A stretch of DNA of 64,000 nt. Source: Lota lota. Its lineage: Eukaryota; Chordata; Actinopteri; Gadiformes; Lotidae. Shown here in pieces: positions 1-18,692 of the stretch; the stretch's first letter is position 1; every line of letters starts with the position of its first letter. The stretch covers positions 6,254,501 to 6,318,500 of the forward strand of contig JACYXH010000310.1 in assembly GCA_026745465.1 (NCBI GenBank), read 5' to 3'. The position numbers were made by a program, and so were the translations under genes. The notes under the pieces are model-generated. The model had not been told where the DNA came from, did no database searches, and saw nothing but the letters and a program-made list of their open reading frames with translations.

Positions 1-6906
<6,906 letters not shown>

Positions 6907-9123
6907 AATCATGGGCCCAGATCACCCGATCTACTCGCTGCTCTGTGGTGTATCTGTTCCTTTGTCTCCGGTGTCTCACCACGTCCACCATCCCAACCTT
7001 GTGCACTGTGGTGGACACGCACATGGACACACACTGGACACACAGACACACTGTGTGTCTGCTCACTGAGACAACAACAACATCTTGATGGCTGTTTTTT
7101 TTTTTTACTGTGCTGCTACAATGTTTTCAGTTTCACAGCAGACGCAAGTCCTGTCTGAAAACAAAAAAGTAGAAGAAGAAGAAAAATCACCTCCTGCCTT
7201 TATTTGAATCTTTTCGTTTCTGTAAGGGAAACTTATCTAAGGGCATCCCAGCATGCTGGGATGCTTTACGAGGTGTTGCCGGCTCACCGGTCAATCAGCC
7301 TCTTTGCTGCCTTGTCACAGCAGACAGAGAGTTTAACAGATAGAGAGTTTAACATTAGAGGCGTTTGTTTAAGTACCAAACCTGGCAATCATCAGTAGTC
7401 CCCCAATGTTTTTAAAAGGAATTTTTGAGGATGTACATTCATTTGGCATTTCATATTTCATTGGACTTTCTACGGTAAACACAATGTACCTACTCAATGT
7501 ACTGAAATGGTGCCACAGGTGGTCTGGCTACAGGCATTACTTATGTTATGCATCTGTGCTGATTAGATTGATTGTGGTTTGGTGAGGCAGTTAGTTGTTA
7601 ATGTCAATGTCAATATTTTTGTCCTAGAAAAACACAAAAAACTTTGCGTTTTGAGATCAGAGGCTTGTGTAGACTACAAAGGATGTTCAATTAATCGGCT
7701 CATTTCTATCTGGACTGGCATGTTAGGGCAGTGAAACCAGGTGAATAGAACACTTTGGATGGTAACTCATTGAACAGAGCCACCAGCGGCAACATCGTAC
7801 TTTGCCTTATAATGTGATTGGGATTATCTCATCAAGGCAAGTATGACCTCTTTAGAAGACCTCTTCATATGTTCAATTCAACCAGGTAGAATGCTGCTAG
7901 ATCTGTGTGGATGGGTTTGTAGGTTGTTTTTTAGTAAAAATCAAGCTTTTAACATAAATTGGATATGTTTTTGTGAGAATACTGGCAATTTAGAATACTA
8001 TTAATCTATAAGAATCTTGTTGTTGATGCTTTTTTAAATACAATTATTTCACCTTGCCATAAATACATAGCTAACAATGCTATTACTAATTCATGTTACT
8101 CTTTGCCCATTTAAAAAAAAGAATCCTGATGGTACTAGATGATTATTTAAATGATTATATTTATATTTTCTAGTTGTGTAACTATTAACAAATATAGTTA
8201 CGTATAGTAACACTGTCACTCTAGGTTAAAGCTGTTTAAAACACTGACTTGTGTCTTGGTTGTATGACCAAATCTAAGGCATTGAATAGCATTTAGACCA
8301 GAAATGTAAAAAAAAAAACTGTTACTTAAAACATTTCATTATTCTAGTGTGTTTTACCATAAACACAGTTCATTCAAGTGGTTCAACAGTTATAAATAGA
8401 TACGTAGCAAAAGAGAGAGAAACTGTGAGAAAGAGATATAGAATGAGAGATGGGAGTTAGTTTACAATTAGGAAATGGCTACTCATGAGTAAATAAGTCT
8501 TGTATTATACAAAGTGATTCAGTGGCACAAAAAGCAACCAATAAATTCATATTCCACAACTATTCACTTTAAGTATTGCATTTGACTCTTTTCATGTGAC
8601 ATTTAACTTGAGTTAATGTAAACTATATCAAACATAATAATGTCTACATTCTGTAAGCATATCTCATATGCAATATATTGTGCTTGTGATTTTTTACATA
8701 GCATATCTACCATTAGAATCCCTAATAATTATATTTTGTTGATTGGAAATATATATTTTTATGTTGTGTCATGTCATGTGGCTGTAATGAGCACTGACAA
8801 CAAAAAACGTCCTACAAAAACAAACAGATACTGTTTAGACCAATAAACTGATAAACTCAAGCTCCTTTTGCAAATCCAGAATCATCAATCAAATCATCCA
8901 AATAGATGTTTCCCAGGGGCTTTCTAGGTTCAAGCCGGCTGGACTCATCCCATCTACACCAAGGCAGCATTGAGTAATTAAATCATCAATTATATGATTC
9001 CTAAATTTCAATCAACAACAAAACTGCTCTTTAACATTCTTTGAAGGTTGATTGAACAAAAGGGATCATGACAATTCTTTTAATGCACCCTAATTTTCTG
9101 ATTCCTATAGCTACTCTACACTC

Positions 9124-9235
9124 TGTTGTTTTAAGAAACTTGCTCATCAGGCACTAGCTGCTGCAATCCTGATCGTATGCTTCGGGTGTTCTGAGCCTCA
9201 AGTCACTTTGGATAAAAGACAATGTGAATGGAAGG
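9124..9235 (+). mobile_element. SINE tail fragment
   Basis: AACTTGCTCATCAGGCACTAG followed by CACTTTGGATAAAAGACAATG matches the body and tail of the same SINE family. Confidence 0.45.
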
Positions 9236-9349
9236 GCATCACTATATAATGTCTATTAGGTCTTTAAAGGGTTGGGCGTGGCTGCTAGAGGACACCCGCT
9301 GTACCATGAGATGATTTACAATTTTGATATAATTTAATATTACTAGTTA

Positions 9350-9520
9350 TTTACCCATTTTAGCAGATGCTTTTCCAATGTGATTTAGTTAATTTAATTT
9401 ATTGAGATACGGGCCATGAATGAGCAGGTACGGGGTTGTAAGGGCATCTTGCTGCAGACATTGGGAATCGAACCCAGAAACCATCAGCTGGGAGTCGATG
9501 CTTAACACATTTTTCCTTAC
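9350..9520 (-). mobile_element. tRNA-derived SINE, antisense
   Basis: Read on the minus strand, the head lies at about 9440-9510 (box B on plus: GGGAATCGAACCCAG; anticodon region CAGCTGGGAGTCGATGC) and the tail at about 9355-9390 (plus: TTTAGCAGATGCTTTTCCAA). Confidence 0.6.
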
Positions 9521-9980
9521 AGAAATATCTCCAACCCTAAGGGTCAAACAAAATCCCTACAGCTGCTTGCTACTAAGCTGTGGCTGCTGTGTTCTGTCCA
9601 ACCCCAACATTGGCAGTGCAAGTATGGGATCAGACGTGGACTCATTCCCTAGCATTGGCTGGTCGAGTGATGACGTCAGCGCGTTGCGTTGCTCTCTCTG
9701 GGCGGGGATGATGGAGACGGACCACACGTCGCTCATCTCTGTTCCAGGTGAGACAATATAAAATAAATAAAAATGTAAAAAGAGATACAGATATGAGAAG
9801 TTTCCAGGTTTTTGCTACAGGGTGCTTCATGTAAAGAATGCCTTTTGGGGCACCTGTGAGGGATCACCTGTTCTAAACTTGCTGTAGGTGCCTTCCTCCA
9901 GGGCAGATTTATTGCAGGCCAGACTCTGCTCACGCCACCTTGGAGTAAAAAACAATCAAAAAATACCTTTCCCTGGTTAA

Positions 9981-10934
9981 CCTCTTCATCACTAAGCCTC
10001 CTTTTCAGGTTTTTGCTGAAAATAACATACCAGAAATGTATAGAGTATATCTCCACAACTACATGGGCTATAATATATAATCTGGTACCAAAAGAAAGAT
10101 AACACCTGTGAGATTGTTGTGTATTAATGTCAATGCTACAGGGTCAGAGTGAATAAAGCTAGAACAAAGCATAAATCTGATGAGTACCTGGTTCAAGATT
10201 TGATGCCAACAAAAGAAACAGTAAAAAATAGAGGGGTTTAGTAGAGGTGGGTTAAGGAGGAGTCTCCAAATAAAACTAATAAATCCAAACTTTGATTCAA
10301 ACGTGATGAGATACCAACAGGTGAATACCTTGAGAACCCAATGTTCAATTTTGACTTTTGACCCCTCAATTGAAAGCTCAGGGCAAATATAATGAATGAC
10401 ACCAAGCCAAACATTGAAAATGCGCTGTTCATGGCGGTTTTATGCGATAAAACACAACCTTTAATGCAATAAAAAACAAATGCTGCAAAAACAACAAATG
10501 TAAGATATAATTTGTGGTTTTAACTAAAAAAAGTAAAGTTTGTTCTTGATGGGTTTTGGCCTCTATTTCTGCAAGTTTTGGTCACAGATTGATATGGTAT
10601 GGACTGTAGGAATTAGTGGAGTCTCAACTTTCATAATCTATATGGATTATGTAGATAACATGACTTGAAATGTTCGCTGTTGTTGCGCATGCACATGCAC
10701 AGTTATGTAATACATACCTCTTGTTTTTACATGCTTATTATTTTGTTTGGGTCTGGAATTGTGTTTCATTTAGTTAACAATGGCTATGATAGACTAAAAG
10801 TTGAGAATCAAATTGTTCTAGGGGTGTGCCACATGACACACTTTGAAACTCATTTTCTCATGTGTTTAAATGCCTTAAGACGTCTTTGCTTTTGGGAGGG
10901 TGGCCTGGATACGGGTCCTCTTGGTATGAAGAGG
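9981..10934. mobile_element. TTAA-flanked non-autonomous DNA transposon (piggyBac-like)
   Basis: A 954-bp segment starts CCTCTTCAT and ends ATGAAGAGG, perfect 9-bp inverted ends, flanked on both sides by TTAA (9977-9980 and 10935-10938), the target site that piggyBac-type elements duplicate. It holds no transposase ORF, so it would be a deletion derivative. The short inverted ends make this moderate evidence. It lies downstream of the last recognised gdpd4 exon. Confidence 0.5.
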
Positions 10935-11025
10935 TTAAGATGTTATTAGGATTTTAGGACACTGGAGTTCTGTTCCGATCTGCTTTGTTGTTTTTTTCTC
11001 AAGTAAACCACTGTGTGTTGGTCTC

Positions 11026-12179
11026 TCACCAATGGAAAAAGAAGAGGAGAAGAACCAGTATGAAGGAAGCTACATCGGTCAGGATCCACATCATGTTGTA
11101 CTCGCCTGGAGTCTGGAGAGAGAGAGCGAGGGTGTGAGAGAGATGGGGGGAGAGAGAGAGAAAGAGAGATGGGGGGAGAGGGAGATGGGGAGAGAGAGAG
11201 ATGGGGAGAGAGAAGGAGACAGACAGACAAAGTGAGAGACAGACAGAGAGACGGAGAGAGATATGGAAAAAATGAGTGGGCGGAAGATAAGGTTAAAAGA
11301 GTATGGCGGATGATGTATCAATATTTAAAGGTCCCTTATTTTACCACCAGTAGTGATGTTGATTAGCCATAACAAGCCATTTCACAATGTACCCTCTATT
11401 TACTGATGGCTAATCAACATCACACCAATAGGGGTCCTTTAAAGTGTCTTATCTTTAAAGCCCAGCCAGCCAAATTATCTCATTCCCTTAGGGTAACTAC
11501 TAAGTAAACTACAATGTTTACAGTGATCCAGTTACATATCTAACACACACACAGACACACACACACACACACACACAATGTGCTTCCCACCATGAGGAAC
11601 AGTGGTGTTTGCAGTGCACTCAGGAGGTGCGGGGCGTTGGTCGTAACCGAGTGCACGCCCGCGCACCAGGCCAGAGAGTAGAGCCACGGCTGGTTGATCA
11701 CGTAGAGGTTGGTGGTGATGTTCGCCGCAGCATACTCCCTGCACCAGACAGTGTCCATTTTACTGTTCTTTTTTGTCATGGTCATGTCTTGGTGCTCCAG
11801 CAGTGCTCAGTAGCTGGTAAGCGGGTAGTAAAGGTTTATTGATCTATGTTTATATGTAAATCTCTGAGGTTATAATTATCAAAAAAAAAAGTAACATCGT
11901 GTGAGTGGCCACTGTATGAGACCATTTAATTTCTCTAGCACTCTAATACTAGAACAAAAGTGTTAAGGGTGCATTGGGGTGCATACATGCGTGCACACAG
12001 AACCATGGGCTTACCCAATGAGCTCAGTGGACATGTCCCTGTAGTGCAGGTTGACTTTGACGATGCGGTTGCGCCGGAGCTCATCTAGGGGGAGCCGGCT
12101 GGACGTCTGCTGGAGCTCGGGGTCTATCTCCTGCACCACAGCCCGCAAGTCCGGGGGCAGCCATAATACCTGGAACACG

Positions 12180-12226
<47 letters not shown>

Positions 12227-13810
12227 ATACACATGTTGTGATCCTCTCTTGTGTGGTCACAAGTTCAATGCATGTTGAAAAAACATAAATCCTAATATTG
12301 CCATCAGAATAAGAGACTTAACTGAATAGCAGGCATGCAGTATACTGTTCTCTGTTGCATGTAGCATCCCTCATGTGGCCTCCCCCCCCCCCCCCCCCCC
12401 CCCCACCTGCTGGGACCGTATGGACGACTCGTTGCGGATGACCTCAAGTGTACGCTGGATCCAGCTGTCCCGGTAGGGGTGACTTCTGGGAGGTCGGTAG
12501 AGGTCAAAGATCACCAGCGTGTCCCGCTGGGCTGCGGCCAGCTCCAGGAAGGTCCGCAAGCTACACACCGACTGGTTCCGCGCTCGCTCACGATCCGCCA
12601 CGCCCAGCGACGCCACCGTGCCGAAAGGATTGTGCTACGAAAAGAAACGGTGACACAACCTTTGTTTTTTTAACGGTTATTCATATTTGTCTCTCGCATA
12701 TTGTTTTCGACCAATCATCTTGCAGGAAGATGGGATCTGCAAGCGCGTAATTTACTATTAACAGAGAACACAAACTCAGCAAGCATTGGTAAACTGTAAT
12801 AAAATCAATCAGGTTCTCTACGGTCTAATATCTCAGTAATGAAACAGGAAACAGGGCATAAGTCCGCCCCCTCAGTTTTTGGTATCTGGCCCAGGTTCTA
12901 TGTTGTCTCCCCCCAGAAGTTCTACTATAACATAGTTGGACTGCTGGATTAGAGATAAGGAAACCGTTAACAACTCATTGTTATTGGACATGTTATCTGT
13001 GTCAGGCTCATTGGAGCGCAGGGTTAACATGTCTGCCTTTCTGCTGACGTCAGACCCCCATAGTGTGAAGCGAGAGCGTGCTCATGCACTGATCTGGTGT
13101 GTCCCTTGGGATGCACACGATAATTGCTTTTTAATCCTGCATACAGGGGGGAACGTGTTGTCTTGTTTGTTTCTGAGGTGCAGAGTACAGTGCATGACTT
13201 CATGGGGGTTCACAATTATAAAACGCCTCCAAAAAAGCTGATTTTTCACGTACATTCGGTCTGATTGACACCCACTAGTGTGAAAGTGTTGCAAAATAAA
13301 GTATGAACATACTAGCATTTATTTACACCAGAGAACTGCTATATTGTCTCTAACCAACTCTCAAATATTGCAAAGATTTTTGAATCTTTATCCATTCATC
13401 AGTTCTGCCGAGGTTTCATTAGCTACCCCAGAGAGGACAGGGTGGGCGACTGACTGAGAGGAACCAGGCTCCAGCGTTGAGTCTCTCCAGTTCGGCCCAG
13501 GAGAACAGGGCGGCCGGGGCGTGCGTGCGGTTGGGGAACACCTCCTGGATGTTGGTGGTCCTCAGCAGAGTGGGGTCATGCATGAGGAACGGCACCCCGT
13601 CGTAGCTGCGATGAGGTAATGGAAGAAGGGTAGCATGAAGAACCCTTTTATCAACCCATTGAAGATGCATGCACTTGTTTAGCCAGAAATGTGTCTAAAC
13701 CGGTTGAATTGTTGTCTTTCTTTCAAAGGTCTTTTTATCAAACATCGCTGATGACTATTACAGCAGGAGTAGACAGGAATTCGATTTTCTTTATTAGCAT
13801 TCACACGCAT

Positions 13811-13853
<43 letters not shown>

Positions 13854-15868
13854 AACACAAACACACGCAGCTGACCAGAAAGGATGACCTTACAGTTGAG
13901 GTTTAATTATTCTCATTTGATCATTTTGTTTGATTGGCAAATTTGGTTTAAAGCTGAGGGGCAAAGGAAGCTTGAGCAAGTTGCCTACCCCCTACCTGCT
14001 CCTTGATGACATGCATGTAATGCATCTAAAATTCACAGAAATTTGCTTTGGATCAAAGTATGACCACATGGCCTATTGCCGAGACAAGCCACCATATCGA
14101 AATAAATGAATCCGAATCCCCTCCGCAAGTGCAGGCTAACCTTATAGTGACGTCAGCCTCCAAGCCCAGGCTTCCTGCCTCCACTGCCTTCTCAAAGGAC
14201 ATGGCGGTGTTTTCCGGCGCCAGCTGTTGTGGTCGTTGGAAAATAGAAAGCAAAGGCTGAACATATTGCACATAGTGTCTCTTCTGCACAAACACAAATA
14301 CCCTACATGCCGTATACCATGCATACCATATTCTTGGGGAAAACGATCTATCACTAGCTAATAAACGCACGGCCTGGATAATTTCCTGCTGATGATAATC
14401 AAAGTAGTAAATGTTTGCAATGTTTACAATAAGGCCAATCTTTTCTTGAATGGAAATGAGTTAACCTGCTACAGCAGCGGGGAAGGTATATTAATCAGAA
14501 GTAAATGTAGTTTGTCTCCTCACCTTGCAAAGGGCCAGAGGCTAGAAACACTAGCAAATATCACACAGCTCCTTCTATAATGTGGCAATTTTTGTATACA
14601 TGCTTCCACAAGGATTTGCAGAAACAGCAACAAAAGCAGATCTGAATATAAGAATCATAACTCCACTTTTGTGTCATCCCCCCTCCCCAATAGCGTTCGA
14701 TAGCTCACCATGGGTGTGCCTCTGTGGCCGATGAGGCCTGGAGCAGGTCCCAGGGTGCCCTCCTCCATGATACAGGGGGAGTACATCCCCAGGGGAGACA
14801 GGTAAAGAGCAACCAGACCCTCCAGGTACACAGCCACAACCAGGACCCGTCTGACTGGAGCAGAGATACAAGGACACACAGACAAGAGAGTCAACTTAGA
14901 ATGTCAACTGATGAAAAATAATTTATTGTAAGACCCTTCTTGACAGCAAAGTATTTGAGTTGACGGAGCATGATCATGGGAAGACCCACTAGGAGCATTA
15001 ATCAAGCATCTTCAGAGAGACAATGGATGTACATTATTTTTTATAGGGGAACATTCACATCGTGGGCAGTAACAACCAAGGAAACAGGATTGGCAATCGG
15101 AAGGGAGAGTTGTGGATTGGCCATTGTGGAGAGTTATGAATTGGCCAAAGGAATCTACCTAATAAAGTAGTCAGGAGACTGGCATGGCCTCAGTATCAGA
15201 TTTCATGGCTACAGTGCCAATGCAAATGCTGACTTATTTAACACCTTGTAATTGGAGAGAGGAAGCGAGCTATCTCTAAGTGCAAGGACAATTTAAAAGT
15301 TGCCTCTTGCATTTACTAGTAGCAAAGTAAACATTAAATTCATCCCACTGTACTTCACCCAAAAGAGATCCTTTGAGGCCATGTTGTATGTCACTTTAAT
15401 CAGCATGCTTATGGATACAACATGAAGTTGCAGCACAGGATCAATTGCCTCACCTCTGCTGTTCATGCAAAATAAATGCAAAGCGACTGGCCAGCCCAGG
15501 GCCGTCGCCAACAGAACGCCACCCACGTGCAAATAAGGTGCAGTCACCTAATGGGGGACATATATCCGGAGTTCAGGAAAGAAAGAGAGCATTTCAGGAG
15601 TTCAAGTATATTTACAACTTCACAGAGGACCATTAGTTAGGAATCATCACTTTATGTCTAAAATGGATTGATTGATCGATTGATTGATTAACATGCACTC
15701 GATTACAATAATGCAGAAAATCCACAGAACAGTCAAGTTTATCTCCTTGTGGAATTTAAAAGGCCAGTTTGGAGTAACCTGTGGAAGATGCTCTGGTCTG
15801 GATGCCTTGGCATGAGCAAGTTGACTCCAGTGAACAGTCCAGCCAAGTATAAATATTGAATGGGGTTA

Positions 15869-15907
<39 letters not shown>

Positions 15908-17761
15908 TAGGGGGGCATTTAAGGGTGAGGCAATTTCAAGGTTAAGGTGTCACCTGGAAAGAGAGCACAAGTGTCTCCCACTCTTCGCCCCACAGGTCGG
16001 ACAACACGGCGGTAGCACCCACAGAGAACACTAGGCTCACCACAATTCCAATCTGCAGGGAAAAAGTCGACCGTAAACATGAGATTAGATTAGACAGACA
16101 GATTGCCTGAAAACTAGAATATTCGCAGCACATGTCTGATCGTAATGTCACTATTTTATTTTATTAATTATTTGCTTTTGGCAAGGTAGGTAGGTAAGAT
16201 TTCAGTTTTAATTTGAGTGTCCTTTGTGAGAAATGCCATAGCATCCGTCAGCAGGGAGTGAGTGAAATTATCTGTTAAATATCTGTTCTAGTTGACTGCG
16301 CACCTGCTTCTGTATGAGAAAATTTCGATTTTAGATCTTATTTCAGAACAATCAGGGCATCACTTCCCTGATTGGTTCGGGGAACAATTTTCATAGTTGC
16401 TTTAAAATCTTGCTCTCTTCTGCTCTCCTTCTCTTTACAACTTTTCAATCTTGCTACATCACTTTTAAAGGGTAAGTTAACCCTGGTATGAGCAGGGAAT
16501 CATCCGCGAGTTTCAAAAAATGCATTCTAAGCAGTCGTGAAAGTCCTAAAGGTTTTACAAAAACAAACAAATTGGGTTCCATAGGATTAAGCGTGAGGAA
16601 CATTGTCGAATGTTGTTAAAACCCACGTCTCACTCTCTTGAGCAGAATTTGCAACCAATAGAAATCTACCATTCTGGAAAAACGATTTTGGCCAGAAGTA
16701 GCAGACTTCTTGTATATTACATAGAATTTCCCATTTAACAACTATATACATTTTAGTCAAACATAACAAGGAAATGTTCACCAACACTTTGTGAGACCCT
16801 AGCAGATCCATTTTCAACTGAAAAAAGTGATGTGTATGTTTTCTTAGCATTTAGGTTGAACTATTACTGTTATTTGCTGTGATTTCACGATACGCCATGG
16901 CTGGGAGGGGGTACTACTACTATGTTTCTTCTCATGGGTCACACAATAGAAGCACATGGTCACTCCCCATAGGGTTCTGGGGAGTGAAAACACGGGGAGA
17001 TCTTGAGTGAGTCCGTTTGTCTCCTACCAAGACATGCTAGGGTTTGGCAGCAGGCACCTTGTGACTCCAGTGTAAGTAGAGTTTCTGGCCCTCAGACAGC
17101 AAACACACAGCAAGTAGCTGTGAGGATATAATGAAAACACACACAAACACAACCACACAGAACAAAACTGGGTCAATAACACACAGATAGCTTGATATAA
17201 GTGCTTTGTCCTTCTCTCAAACTAGATCAAAAGGATTCTTATATCCAGGCCGAATCCAAAATTAATGGATGAACAATTTTAAACAATGGAGCATTTCCTC
17301 TTATTTGCGCTTGGCATTGAGCGACGTTCCCAGATCACATGCTTAATACAACTTTTCACATGACCTGATGTGACCTCTTCATTACACGATACAGGAAATG
17401 ACCCAGGTATGGTACGCTGCTTCCACCTTTGAAATGTAGCAAAGCTCTTTTTAAAGTTATTAAATACAATAATAGATGTTGTCGTTTTTCCGTCTTATAC
17501 CATGAGCACAGCCATGTACGCGAAGAAGGATGCGGCGATGACCAGCAGCACCACGGACCATGGGACCCAGAAGCCCAGGTTCATAAAGTTAAACCTACAC
17601 ACACAAACAAATAAACACACACACACACACACACACTCAGTATTAATTATAGAGAGAGAAGAGGAGGAGGAGCTATATAGAGGGAGACGAGAGGCAGACT
17701 TGAAGCAGATCACTTTACAGAGATGAATACAAATGATTTTCATGCCCCTCTACACGTGCTA

Positions 17762-17822
<61 letters not shown>

Positions 17823-17848
17823 TGAGTAGGTGTGTATGTGTGTGTGTT

Positions 17849-17934
<86 letters not shown>

Positions 17935-18692
17935 CTAAATTACAGAAACAAATGCATACCACACCTTTAAGAATTTATGCATTAGCTGAACGTTGATTTT
18001 GCGTGCAAGTGATGCATACAGCATACTGTACATTATTATTATTTTGGTAACTATTTTGGTAACTCATAAATGCAAAAGTACCAAACAATGAGTAATTAAC
18101 TATTATTACCAAAGGGGTAATATAGTAATTACTAATTACCCTGAGGGTAATTCCGCAGATTCGCAGATGTTTTGGTTGTTAGGTATTTAACCATAACCTA
18201 CCAGTCAAAATCATTGTAGTCGTTCTGTGCTTGGCTCCAAAAGTACAGAAACACCAGTGTCAAGCAGAAGGCGGTGAGAAGCAAAGCAAAGCTTGCTCCT
18301 TCCATCTGCACAGACAAATTGGCACACGAAAGGAAATGAAAGAAAATAACATTGCGTAGCGTAACATTAGGTTGTATTGCACTCCAAGTTATACGAACAC
18401 GACCATTGAACCCACGGTATGGCTTGGAATTCGTCGAAATAGTACGCGACACTTGTGCACCCACCCTACAAAGGGGTGGGTGCACAAGTGTCGCGTGCAA
18501 TTGCACCGGATTTTCTTTAAAACGGGGCAAATAACGACATTAAGAAGGACTTTATTTGGGTTGTTGCTGTAACCATGCATAGCCTACCTTGTTGCAACAA
18601 CAATCCCCTGGCTGCATGCGACTGCCCCGGTACCGTTTCCACTGACAGCTATACAGACCTGCCAGGCACCGGACTAGTCTGTTGGCCATCAT
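11026..18692 (-). CDS. gdpd4: Glycerophosphodiester phosphodiesterase domain protein (GDE family, GDPD4)
   Basis: Multipass membrane enzyme of the GDE2/3/6 family, which cleaves glycerophosphodiesters or GPI anchors at the outer face. Exons, 5' to 3': 18692-18588, 18305-18202, 17594-17501, 17117-17058, 16052-15954, 15547-15454, 14854-14709, 14223-14141, 13605-13455, 12634-12407, 12169-12015, 11738-11591, 11112-11030. All phases join. The N-terminus CLAGLYSCQWKRY parallels GDPD5 CLTGIYGCRWKRY. Five or six membrane segments follow (for example FALLLTAFCLTLVFLYFW), then the catalytic domain [42 protein letters not shown], with His of HRG, the Glu/Asp metal ligands and the second His present. A last membrane segment follows TPGEYNMMWILTDV. 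TTNIQEVFP and the myo7a neighbour favour GDPD4 over GDPD5. The final codons may read through the donor into TGA at 11028-11026 (517 residues) or splice to a further exon that I could not prove. Confidence 0.85.
11324..11443. mobile_element. Small foldback MITE-like element
   Basis: Outer arms TTTAAAGGTCCC and GGGGTCCTTTAAAG are inverted, and inner arms TGATGTTGATTAGCCAT (about 11353-11370) and ATGGCTAATCAACATCA (about 11406-11422) form a perfect 17-bp stem. About 120 bp with no coding capacity, in a gdpd4 intron. Confidence 0.65.
12382..12404. repeat. Homopolymer C23 (G23 on the gdpd4 sense strand) abutting a splice donor
   Basis: On the minus strand the gdpd4 exon ends CAG|GT at 12407/12406, immediately followed by 23 G. 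The donor therefore reads GTGGGG..., not the usual GTAAGT. Confidence 0.9.
13955..14062 (+). mobile_element. SINE body/tail fragment
   Basis: CTTGAGCAAGTTGCCTACCC, CTACCTGCTCCTTGATGAC and TTGCTTTGGATCAAAGTATG match the body and tail of the family. It is in a gdpd4 intron, antisense to the gene. Confidence 0.6.
16465..16830 (+). repeat. Unclassified ~370-bp dispersed repeat, copy 1
   Basis: Starts TTAAAGGGTAAGTTAACCC and contains AGTTTCAAAAAATGC, GAGCAGAATTTGC, GAAGTAGCAGACTTCTTGTAT, ACACTTTGTGAGACCC and TTTTCAACTGAAA in the same order and spacing as the copy at 46833-47205. It lies in a gdpd4 intron. No long ORF and no clear terminal repeats. Confidence 0.75.
17763..17931. repeat. (AC)n followed by (TG)n, a self-complementary microsatellite pair
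   Basis: About 58 bp of (AC)n at 17763-17820, a 27-bp spacer of TG-rich sequence, then about 83 bp of (TG)n to 17931. The two arms are reverse complements, so a long hairpin or cruciform is possible. In a gdpd4 intron. Confidence 0.95.
18444..18496. repeat. Perfect 23-bp inverted repeat, 7-nt loop
   Basis: The left arm at 18444-18466 begins ACGCGACACTTGTGCAC and the right arm at 18474-18496 is its exact reverse complement; the loop is TACAAAG. It lies in gdpd4 intron 1 (18306-18587). No other transposon hallmark is visible. Confidence 0.95.

Larger units (their letters stand above)
6907..11025 (+). other. myo7a 3' UTR and spacer between the convergent myo7a and gdpd4 genes
   Basis: No further myosin coding after the TAG. 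AATAAA occurs at 8540-8545 and 8842-8847 and could end the transcript; I cannot choose between them. The rest is AT-rich, with SINE fragments near 9124-9235 and 9350-9520 and a TTAA-flanked element at 9981-10934. No ORF here shows family features. Confidence 0.6.

Noticed and set aside
9560-9740. Candidate last exon of gdpd4 on the minus strand (MSDVWSVSIIPAQRE)
   Set aside because: The acceptor gives the wrong phase for the exon ending at 11030; no transcript support is available.
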